In this document: one piece after another, positions 34,019 through 39,012 of the stretch
How the letters are laid out: every line of letters begins with the position of its first letter
Position numbering within the stretch: the first letter of the stretch is position 1
Origin: an uncultured Eubacteriales bacterium
Lineage (GTDB): Bacteria; Bacillota; Clostridia; Christensenellales; UBA1242
Length of the DNA stretch: 39,012 bases
Assembly (NCBI GenBank): GCA_949841245.1
Contig: CATKYT010000010.1
Span: forward strand, 1-39,012
Direction: 5' to 3'
Program-made: the position numbers and the translations under genes
The notes under the pieces: generated by a model
What the model was told of the DNA's origin: nothing
Database searches by the model: none
Seen by the model: only the letters and a program-made list of their open reading frames with translations

Positions 34019-34636
34019 TTATTTCACAGATTGTCTTACAGTAAGGATTGAACCCTTAGCACCAGGAACATTACCCTTAACAAAAAGCAAGTTTCTATCT
34101 GCATCGACTTTAACAATTTCCAAATTTTGGATTGTCACTCTTTCTACGCCATAGTGACCTGGCATGTGTTTGTTTTTGAAAACACGAGATGGAGATGAGT
34201 TTGCACTCATAGAACCTACTTCTCTGTGAACAGGTCCAGTTCCGTGTGTCATTTTAAGTCTGTGTTGATTCCATTTCTTAATTACACCAGAAAATCCGTG
34301 TCCCTTAGATGTTCCAATAACATCAACTCTGTCAGCAACTGCGAAGATGTCAGCCTTAACAACTGAACCAACTTCCAATTCTCCGTCAAGAGCAAATTCT
34401 TTTAAAACTTTGCAAGGTTCAACCTTTGCTTTGTCAAACAAACCTTTTTCAGGTTTTGTGACATTTTTCTTCTTTTGGTCAAAAGCACAAACATATGTGT
34501 TGTAACCATCTGTTTCTGTTGTTTTCTTTTGAACAACTGACATAGGGCCAGCTTCAACAACAGTAACTGGAATAACCAAGCCATCATCGGTAAAGACTTG
34601 TGTCATGCCGAGTTTTTTACCTAATATTGCTTTCAC
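34019..34636 (-). CDS. rplC: 50S ribosomal protein uL3
   Basis: 205 residues; its long loop approaches the peptidyl transferase centre. [58 protein letters not shown] and [18 protein letters not shown] are canonical. Second gene of the S10 operon. Confidence 0.98.
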   Translation of the reverse strand: MKAILGKKLGMTQVFTDDGLVIPVTVVEAGPMSVVQKKTTETDGYNTYVCAFDQKKKNVTKPEKGLFDKAKVEPCKVLKEFALDGELEVGSVVKADIFAVADRVDVIGTSKGHGFSGVIKKWNQHRLKMTHGTGPVHREVGSMSANSSPSRVFKNKHMPGHYGVERVTIQNLEIVKVDADRNLLFVKGNVPGAKGSILTVRQSVK

Positions 34637-34650
34637 TTTGCTTTACCTCC

Positions 34651-34959
34651 TTACAGTTTGATTTTAATCTCAACACCTGCTGGCAATTCGAGTTTCATAA
34701 GAGCGTCAATAGCCTTGTTTGTTGGATTATAAATATCAATCAATCTTTTGTGGGTTTTACTTTCAAATTGTTCGCGTGAATCCTTATATTTGTGAGGACT
34801 GCGAATGATTGTAACCACTTCACGATCAGTAGGAAGTGGAATAGGGCCAGAAACTTTTGCACCATTCTTGCCAGCAGTGTCAATAATTCTTTTGCATGCT
34901 TCGTCAATAAGTGTGTGTTCATAGGCTCTAAGTTTAATTCTCATTTTTTGTGTTGCCAT
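34651..34959 (-). CDS. rpsJ: 30S ribosomal protein uS10
   Basis: 102 residues starting [20 protein letters not shown]. This start (34959) is chosen because AGGAGG lies upstream at 34973-34978 and the family begins here; a longer in-frame extension to 35049 would run through the leader and has no homology. [40 protein letters not shown]-type C-terminus complete the protein. Besides the ribosome it acts with NusB in antitermination. First gene of the S10 operon. Confidence 0.97.
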   Translation of the reverse strand: MATQKMRIKLRAYEHTLIDEACKRIIDTAGKNGAKVSGPIPLPTDREVVTIIRSPHKYKDSREQFESKTHKRLIDIYNPTNKAIDALMKLELPAGVEIKIKL

Positions 34960-35221
34960 ATTTCTTTTATTACCTCCTGTATTAGCAAATCCAAAATGTT
35001 GCATTTTTTTAACGGTTTTTAAGTGTTTTGTGCAAATATTTGTTCCCACAACAAACTTTTTACATTTCGAACACTACCCCGTGTGTGTCATGCTGTTTGA
35101 CTTAAAAAAATGTCATCTTGGTCACCTTAGCATCTTTGGCTAAGACTAGGTCCACGCAAATTTTCTTAACACCGCTTGATTAGATGTAAGTAACCTTGCG
35201 TTTCGCTCCATAAATAACAGC
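34960..35221 (-). ncRNA. Structured mRNA leader of the S10 operon
   Basis: About 260 nt between the predicted transcription start and rpsJ. On the - strand I can draw a closing helix ACGCAA/TTGCGT (35196-35201 with 35154-35159), an inner helix CTTACA/TG(T)TAAG (35185-35190 with 35165-35171), a second stem CTTAGC/GCTAAG (35139-35144 with 35126-35131) and a T7 run (35104-35110). Long structured leaders upstream of rpsJ control ribosomal protein synthesis in other bacteria. I do not recognise this one as a known class; function is inferred. Confidence 0.5.
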
Positions 35222-35227
35222 ACACTT

Positions 35228-35256
35228 ATTATAACAAACCATTCCCATAATGTCAA
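35228..35256 (-). promoter_or_regulatory. Consensus promoter of the S10-spc-alpha superoperon
   Basis: - strand TTGACA (35251-35256), exactly 17 nt, TATAAT (35228-35233): a perfect sigma-A-type promoter, expected for the most highly expressed operon of the cell. Transcription should begin near 35221. Confidence 0.9.
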
Positions 35257-35366
35257 CGGTTTTTGAAAACTTTTTTAAACAATTTAAAACATTAATTTAC
35301 AGCAAAAAATAAACATTCTTCTTCCTATATAATAGGAAAGAAAATTAATCTTAAAAATAATTGATA

Positions 35367-35395
35367 TTGACAACATAATTGTTTTATGTTAAACT
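35367..35395 (+). promoter_or_regulatory. Promoter of the family protein gene at 35414
   Basis: TTGACA (35367-35372), a 17-nt spacer, TAAACT (35390-35395) in the context TATGTTAAACT. The same arrangement and the same -10 context occur before the paralogue at 36198. AAAGGAG precedes the ATG. Confidence 0.7.
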
Positions 35396-35413
35396 TTCAA
35401 AAAGGAGAAATCC

Positions 35414-36124
35414 ATGAATTTGATTGATTATTATGAAAAACAAAAAGCAATCCGTTTAAAGCAAAAAGAAGAAAGAGATAATTTTATTACAAAATTAAAT
35501 TATTACAAAGAAAATAAAGAATACATTACTCAAAATGAAATGAAACAAAAGTTTAATTTAATGATTTATTTTTGTAACAATTTAGAACAAGAGTATTATG
35601 AAAATGAGCATGAAGCAATGCAACAAGGTTTATTGAATGTAAAATTTGGAGATTTTGCTGAAAAACTTATGAAAAAGTTAAACATTAAAAATTATACAAT
35701 AAAAGCAACAGTTTACAGATTTTATTCAGATAATTACATATTAACGACAAAGCCTGCAATAGACCCAACAATTACAGTCACAATTGAAATAATTTATAAT
35801 AAAATAAAATCAATACTATTTGAAAATAAAATGAGTGTTGATCATTTAGGAAAGAAATTAAGCGACTTCCCGCCACATACACAAATAAATTTAGAAAATC
35901 CTGAAAAAATTGAAATAAACAAAGATTCCTTAACACTTATCAATTCAAATGATATATTGATATTATCTAATCGTGCAAACAGATATAACTATGGTTCGCC
36001 TTTCAATTCAAACAAATTTAAAAATAAATTGATTGACAAATGCATTTATGATAAAATTTTATCCATAAAAGAAAATGATTCACAAAATAATAATACTAAT
36101 TCAAAAAAAACTATAATTTTTTAA
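35414..36124 (+). CDS. Unrecognised protein, member A of a three-copy family in this window
   Basis: A 236-residue soluble protein. Residues 1-65 form a charged coiled coil (IDYYEKQKAIRLKQKEERDN and on). Residues 71-86 (QGLLNVKFGDFAEKLM) match NGTLDIKFGDFAKKVM of the next gene and the equivalent segment of the gene at 17687. A beta region follows (TIKATVYRFYSD), then NPEKIEINKDSLTL and YNYGSPFNSNKFKNKLI, both also shared with the next gene. The last 20 residues are Asn/Lys-rich. I know no such domain. It has its own promoter and a weak AT-rich terminator overlapping the stop codon (36112-36137), and lies directly upstream of and divergent from the S10 operon. Not recognised; no catalytic motif is visible. 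Confidence 0.6.
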   Translation: MNLIDYYEKQKAIRLKQKEERDNFITKLNYYKENKEYITQNEMKQKFNLMIYFCNNLEQEYYENEHEAMQQGLLNVKFGDFAEKLMKKLNIKNYTIKATVYRFYSDNYILTTKPAIDPTITVTIEIIYNKIKSILFENKMSVDHLGKKLSDFPPHTQINLENPEKIEINKDSLTLINSNDILILSNRANRYNYGSPFNSNKFKNKLIDKCIYDKILSIKENDSQNNNTNSKKTIIF

Positions 36125-36137
36125 TTATAATTTTTTT
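36112..36137 (+). terminator. Weak AT-rich terminator after the gene at 35414
   Basis: TATAATT (36112-36118), loop TTTT, AATTATA (36123-36129) and a T run at 36131-36137. All A/T, so efficiency is doubtful, but the shape is correct and the next promoter begins at once. Confidence 0.4.
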
Positions 36138-36146
36138 ATTTACCTA

Positions 36147-36175
36147 TTGACAAGTAATATATACTATGTTAAACT
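36147..36175 (+). promoter_or_regulatory. Promoter of the family protein gene at 36198
   Basis: TTGACA (36147-36152), a 17-nt spacer, TAAACT (36170-36175) in the context TATGTTAAACT, identical to the paralogue's promoter. AAGGAG follows before the ATG. Confidence 0.7.
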
Positions 36176-36197
36176 CACAACATAAGGAGATTAACAT

Positions 36198-36827
36198 ATG
36201 GATATAATAGAATTTTCAGATAAACAAAAATCACTTCGTTTAAAACAAGAACAAGTAAGAAAAGAAATGACTGCTTTAATGGAACGATATAAATCATTAG
36301 AAAAAGAAATAGATAACAATGAAAATAAAGCACTTTGCAATGGGACATTAGATATAAAATTTGGCGATTTTGCCAAAAAAGTTATGGAAACATTTAAATT
36401 ACCATTTAATCCAAAAGAAATAACTGCAACAGTGTTCTTGTGTCAAGCAGATATACAATTATTAAAAGATTATGTAGAATATCATATTAATCCGTATCAA
36501 ATCCCTGTTATTTTTAACATTGGCACTAAGTTTCATTTTAAAGGTCGAATAAAATTAAATGTTGTTGATAAACACTTGACTAAAATAGAAGAAAATGTTC
36601 CAATTTTGCTTAACACTCCAGAGAAAATAGAAATAAACAAAAATAATATTTCGCTGGAATTGTCTGAATGCAACTACAACTTTGGATACCCTTTTAATCC
36701 ACAAATATTTGTAAGAAAAATTTTAAAAGAATGTTTTAAAGATAAAGTTGCAAAAGCACGTGCAAGTTTATATAATCCTGCTGAAACACCTGTTGAAACA
36801 ACTATAACACCTTTAACAACAAAATAA
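36198..36827 (+). CDS. Unrecognised protein, member B of a three-copy family in this window
   Basis: A 209-residue soluble protein, paralogue of the preceding gene. Coiled coil at 1-45 (SDKQKSLRLKQEQVRKEMTA); the family core CNGTLDIKFGDFAKKVME at 47-64; EITATVFLCQADIQLLKDY; then TPEKIEINKNNISLEL, NYNFGYPFNPQIFVRKILKE and a Thr/Pro-rich tail (PAETPVETTITPLTTK). The promoter is a copy of its neighbour's and a strong terminator follows, so it is an independent transcription unit. No signal peptide, membrane helix or catalytic motif is seen. The function is unknown; filament formation or binding to a shared partner is only a guess. Confidence 0.6.
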   Translation: MDIIEFSDKQKSLRLKQEQVRKEMTALMERYKSLEKEIDNNENKALCNGTLDIKFGDFAKKVMETFKLPFNPKEITATVFLCQADIQLLKDYVEYHINPYQIPVIFNIGTKFHFKGRIKLNVVDKHLTKIEENVPILLNTPEKIEINKNNISLELSECNYNFGYPFNPQIFVRKILKECFKDKVAKARASLYNPAETPVETTITPLTTK

Positions 36828-36864
36828 CCTAAAAATATAGAAATTTCAGTTGAATAAATAAAAT

Positions 36865-36901
36865 AAAAAGTATAACTAATTAAATTAAGTTATACTTTTT
36901 T
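36865..36901. terminator. Terminator after the gene at 36198
   Basis: A perfect 13-bp stem, AAAAAGTATAACT (36865-36877) with AGTTATACTTTTT (36888-36900), and a 10-nt loop. A and T flanks make it usable on both strands. Confidence 0.85.
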
Positions 36902-36963
36902 ATTAAAAATCACATAAAAATCTATAATTCGACAAAATAAGAAACTTTAAGAAAAGTTATTGT

Positions 36964-36992
36964 TTGTTTCATGTTTTTACTTATTATATAAT
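36964..36992 (+). promoter_or_regulatory. Promoter of the gene at 37022
   Basis: TTGTTT (36964-36969), a 17-nt spacer, perfect TATAAT (36987-36992), then a short leader with AAGGAG before the ATG. Confidence 0.65.
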
Positions 36993-37021
36993 ATTTTTGT
37001 AAAAACAAAAAGGAGAAAATC

Positions 37022-37333
37022 ATGAGTAAAAACGATTTTTTAAAAACTGTGGCTTTGCGTGCTAAACGCCGTTTGGTGGGAAAAGAAACTGCATCAAACA
37101 CCAAGATTAAAATAATAACAAACGAAGATGAAGACTTTAAAAGCAAAGTGGAATTTCTTTTGTCACAAGAAGATGTAATAACAAATCCTGTTCACTATCT
37201 TATGGACGATAAAATTTTGAAAAACATGGACGAAACTGCTAAGGAGCGTTATCTGTTGTCAACAATTGATAAATACAACAAATTTAAAGAACAAATTGAA
37301 ACTTCATCCACATATTCAAAAATTTGCATGTAA
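37022..37333 (+). CDS. Small conserved hypothetical protein
   Basis: A 103-residue protein with a basic N-terminal helix (KNDFLKTVALRAKRRLVGKE), a middle with NEDEDFKSKVEFLLSQEDV and NPVHYLMDDKILKNMDETAK, and a helical end with ERYLLSTIDKYNKFKE. No membrane helix. I do not recognise the function. AAGGAG and a good promoter support expression. It precedes the acetyltransferase gene by 39 nt; that gene may also have its own start point. Helical content and the DEDEDF-like acidic patch suggest protein binding, nothing more specific. Confidence 0.6.
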   Translation: MSKNDFLKTVALRAKRRLVGKETASNTKIKIITNEDEDFKSKVEFLLSQEDVITNPVHYLMDDKILKNMDETAKERYLLSTIDKYNKFKEQIETSSTYSKICM

Positions 37334-37360
37334 AGCGTCACAACACTATGCAAACAGTCA

Positions 37361-37366
37361 TATAAA
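37361..37366 (+). promoter_or_regulatory. -10 element of the acetyltransferase gene
   Basis: TATAAA ends 6 nt before the ATG at 37373. There is no Shine-Dalgarno; a weak -35-like GTCACA lies 18 nt upstream. Consistent with a leaderless start. Confidence 0.4.
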
Positions 37367-37372
37367 TTTTAT

Positions 37373-37981
37373 ATGAAAAGAAAAAATGTAATTATTGACA
37401 AAACTGTTATTTTAGGTAAGGGCGTTGAGATTCAAGAGAATGTTGAAATTCTTGGCACTTGCAAAATCGGAGACTATACAATAATAAAATCGGGCTGTCG
37501 CCTGAAAGACACTAATCTTGGTAATAATTGCATTCTGGACGGAGCAATAATTGAAAAATCAGAAATTGGCAACAATTGCTCAATAGGTCCTTTTACACAC
37601 ATTCGTCCAAACAGCATTTTACAAGACAACATCAAAGTTGGTTCTTTTGTGGAAATCAAAAACTCTAAAATAGGCAAAGGAACAAAAGTTCCCCACCTTT
37701 CTTATGTTGGCGATGCTGAAATTGGAGAAAACTGCAACATCGGTTGTGGAGTTGTGTTTGCAAACTACAATGGAAAAATAAAACAAAGGTCAACAATTGG
37801 AAACAATGTTTTTATAGGTTGTAATGTAAACATTGTTGCCCCAGTCAACATTGCAGATGACACTTATATATGTGCAGGCACGACAGTGACTGATGACACA
37901 GAACAAGGAAACTTTGTCATAGGGCGCGTGCATCAACAAAATAAACCAAAACGCAAAAATGATGAAAATGAAGACGAATAA
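37373..37981 (+). CDS. Free-standing GlmU C-terminal-like acetyltransferase (left-handed beta-helix)
   Basis: A 202-residue protein made almost wholly of hexapeptide repeats (ILGKGVEIQENVEIL, CKIGDYTIIKSG, EIGNNCSIGPFTHIRPNSIL). The central stretch, FVEIKNSKIGKGTKVPHLSY followed by VGDAEIGENCNIG, ANYNGK, STIGNNVFIGCNVNIVAPV and ICAGTTVTDD, corresponds closely to the acetyltransferase domain of GlmU (glucosamine-1-phosphate N-acetyltransferase), including the catalytic His in PHLSYVGDAEIG. The uridylyltransferase domain is absent, so it may be half of a split GlmU or act on another amino sugar. The C-terminus is basic (NKPKRKNDENEDE). Expected to be a cytosolic trimer. There is no ribosome site. 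Confidence 0.8.
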   Translation: MKRKNVIIDKTVILGKGVEIQENVEILGTCKIGDYTIIKSGCRLKDTNLGNNCILDGAIIEKSEIGNNCSIGPFTHIRPNSILQDNIKVGSFVEIKNSKIGKGTKVPHLSYVGDAEIGENCNIGCGVVFANYNGKIKQRSTIGNNVFIGCNVNIVAPVNIADDTYICAGTTVTDDTEQGNFVIGRVHQQNKPKRKNDENEDE

Positions 37982-38008
37982 AAAAGACTGATAAACTCAG
38001 TCTTTTTT
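37980..38008. terminator. Bidirectional terminator between convergent genes
   Basis: A run from 37980, AGACTGA (37985-37991), 5-nt loop, TCAGTCT (37997-38003), T run to 38008. It serves the acetyltransferase gene on + and the helical protein gene on -. Confidence 0.85.
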
Positions 38009-38009
38009 A

Positions 38010-38753
38010 TTAATTCGTATTTAAAATACCATCAAAATCTCTGTGCATACTAACTTTTCCATAAACTTGACTTGAAATTGCATGTGCTTCTTCATTACTT
38101 TTTGCAGTATTGACATCAGTCAAAACATTGTAAAAATCTTTGCCTTTCAAAATCGCTTCACTAATTTTATTTCCTTGAATATAATTCTTTTCATCTACGA
38201 AGTTGTTCTTTTTAAAAAAAGTTTCCACATCTTTTAAATAATCTTTTCTTAACTTTTCAGAATCAATTTCCAGTCCCACCGAATTAAGAATAGGTTCTAA
38301 AAACAATAAATCCGCTTTTGCTTCTGTCCAACCAATCATTTCAAGTGGTAAATGTTGATACTTTTTATTTTCTCTACCTTCTTTAGCAAATTTTTTAGCG
38401 TTATCAACCACCCAACCGTCATGAATACATTTAAGAGCATATATGGTCAATTCATTCACATTAACATTCTTAATTTTTTCTGTAATTTGGTTTAAAACAT
38501 CTTCTTGCTCCGCAGTAACTTTTGGGTCATCTTGTCCTAAAACCGCAGCCAAAAATAATTCTTGTTTTTCTTCAATTTCTAAGTATGAAGAAATTGCTGA
38601 TACAGCGTATTTAATTGAATTTGTTGCCCAAACTTGATTTTCAAGTTCATCAAATTTAGACTCAATGACAGTCTTTGTCGCCTCATCTTCTGCCAATCCA
38701 TTCCAGCTTATTAAAGCATTTCTAGCAATAATTCTATATGGTGATACTTTCAT
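38010..38753 (-). CDS. Unrecognised helical protein under a C-tract promoter
   Basis: A 244-residue soluble, mostly helical protein starting MKVSPYRIIARNALISWNGL. The start at 38753 is set by GGAGG 6 nt upstream; a TTG-initiated extension to 38810 would run through the promoter and is rejected. Segments: DEATKTVIESKFDELENQVW, NSIKYAVSAISSYLEIEEKQ, EQEDVLNQITEKIKNVNVNE, ALKCIHDGWVVDNAKKFAKE, and a C-terminal half rich in Lys/Glu helices. No signal peptide, membrane helix or catalytic motif. I do not know the family; it gives the impression of a gut-Clostridia-specific protein. Its unusual promoter (C8 tract in the spacer) suggests on/off switching, as is typical of genes facing phage or host pressure, but that is inference. 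Confidence 0.55.
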   Translation of the reverse strand: MKVSPYRIIARNALISWNGLAEDEATKTVIESKFDELENQVWATNSIKYAVSAISSYLEIEEKQELFLAAVLGQDDPKVTAEQEDVLNQITEKIKNVNVNELTIYALKCIHDGWVVDNAKKFAKEGRENKKYQHLPLEMIGWTEAKADLLFLEPILNSVGLEIDSEKLRKDYLKDVETFFKKNNFVDEKNYIQGNKISEAILKGKDFYNVLTDVNTAKSNEEAHAISSQVYGKVSMHRDFDGILNTN

Positions 38754-38784
38754 AAAATCCCTCCCCGTTTTGATTTCAAGATCA

Positions 38785-38810
38785 ATTATACACGGGGGGG
38801 GATTTGTCAA
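38785..38810 (-). promoter_or_regulatory. Promoter with C8 homopolymer in a short spacer (possible phase-variable switch)
   Basis: - strand: perfect TTGACA (38805-38810) and perfect TATAAT (38785-38790), but only 14 nt between them, eight of which are a C run (G8 at 38794-38801 on +). The sigma-A optimum is 17. Slippage by three bases would restore it. No other G or C tract in the window exceeds about five. The -35 and -10 are clear; the switching is inferred. Confidence 0.7.
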
Positions 38811-38892
38811 GTAATTTTGAAAATTTCCTAAAATAAAGCCGATAATTAATGGAAATTTTTATATAATTTCTAATAATTAAAACTGACGAAAA

Positions 38893-38921
38893 AAAAGACT
38901 AAGGATTGAACTTAGTCTTTT
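38893..38921. terminator. Bidirectional terminator near the right edge
   Basis: AAAAGACTAAG (38893-38903), 7-nt loop, CTTAGTCTTTT (38911-38921), with A and T flanks. On the - strand it probably ends a gene entering from the right edge. Confidence 0.75.
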
Positions 38922-38961
38922 TTGTTTTCTTTGAATAAACAGTGTTTTAGATTTTCGCAAG

Positions 38962-39012
38962 TTATCTAGCCTTATACTTATTCTTTGAAGTTATCTCTAA
39001 CTTCGAATCCAT
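38962..39012 (-). CDS. 3' end of an unidentified coding region (partial)
   Basis: On the - strand the frame entering at the right edge reads MDSKLEITSKNKYKAR and stops with TAA at 38962-38964, about 40 nt before a terminator. It could be the C-terminus of a gene outside the window, or the first 16 codons of a broken gene, since ATG sits exactly at the edge and one deleted base would continue the frame (RYLRKSKT). The ITSKNKYKARY string recalls the N-terminus of some DDE transposases, but this is too short to assign. Confidence 0.25.
   Translation of the reverse strand: MDSKLEITSKNKYKAR

Noticed and set aside
34960-35049. Longer rpsJ start with 30 extra residues through the leader
   Set aside because: No homology, no ribosome site, and AGGAGG sits before the [10 protein letters not shown] start.
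38754-38810. N-terminal extension of the helical protein from a TTG, placing the C8 tract inside the coding region
   Set aside because: The strong GGAGG site at the ATG 38753 and perfect -35/-10 hexamers in the same bases make a promoter the better reading, although a translational switch cannot be wholly excluded.
38962-39012. Frameshifted transposase remnant at the right edge
   Set aside because: The resemblance of ITSKNKYKARY to a DDE transposase N-terminus is only from memory, and a few codons at a window edge cannot support an insertion-sequence call; reported only as a partial coding end.

Overview
The window is a low-GC bacterial chromosome segment. It carries the complete S10-spc-alpha ribosomal protein cluster in Gram-positive order, WhiA, a PHP-containing DnaE, KOW-infA-rpmJ, and Zn-ribbon versions of uS14, uS4, bL36 and adenylate kinase. 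Together these point to a Firmicutes/Bacillota organism, most likely an uncultured Clostridia-like gut lineage. That assignment is inferred from gene content and composition; no 16S gene is present.

Layout. Positions 1-1.8 kb (+) look like the edge of a polymorphic-toxin/immunity locus: the tail of one barstar-like inhibitor, a complete paralogue of it, then an overlapping pair that resembles a toxin (DUF6883-like) and its immunity protein (DUF4926-like). From 1.9 to 9.9 kb there are small operons: an exported SH3-like membrane protein (+); an alpha/beta hydrolase with a conserved hypothetical (-); transketolase translationally coupled to a shikimate-kinase-like protein that has lost its P-loop (-); a membrane-anchored ComEC-like metallo-beta-lactamase protein coupled to a patatin-like lipase (-); and a SPOR-like membrane protein (+). 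From 9.97 to 16.2 kb a tightly overlapping operon encodes a PHP phosphoesterase, WhiA, DnaE and a divergent PfkA (-). From 16.3 to 17.6 kb lie murB and dtd (-).

Positions 18.6-35.25 kb (-) hold the ribosomal superoperon, read from a consensus promoter (TTGACA-17-TATAAT) through a structured leader of about 260 nt: rpsJ, rplC, rplD, rplW, rplB, rpsS, rplV, rpsC, rplP, rpmC, rpsQ, rplN, rplX, rplE, rpsZ, rpsH, rplF, rplR, rpsE, rpmD, rplO, secY, adk, map, a KOW gene, infA, rpmJ, rpsM, rpsK, rpsD, rpoA, rplQ. A strong bidirectional terminator closes it. L24 carries a long Lys/Ala/Thr tail and L17 a large charged insertion.

Both ends of this core cluster are flanked by members of one unrecognised protein family (17.7-18.5 kb; 35.4-36.1 and 36.2-36.8 kb), each with its own promoter. 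The right end (36.9-39 kb) holds a small conserved hypothetical, a free-standing GlmU-type acetyltransferase domain, and a helical protein whose promoter has a C8 tract between -35 and -10 with a 14-nt spacer. That is the classic architecture of a slipped-strand, phase-variable promoter.

Two features run through the window. Six genes have a -10 hexamer only 5-7 nt before the ATG and no Shine-Dalgarno, which suggests routine leaderless transcription beside well-formed SD sites in the ribosomal operon. Convergent gene pairs share bidirectional terminators. No tRNA, rRNA, CRISPR array or intact insertion sequence was seen.
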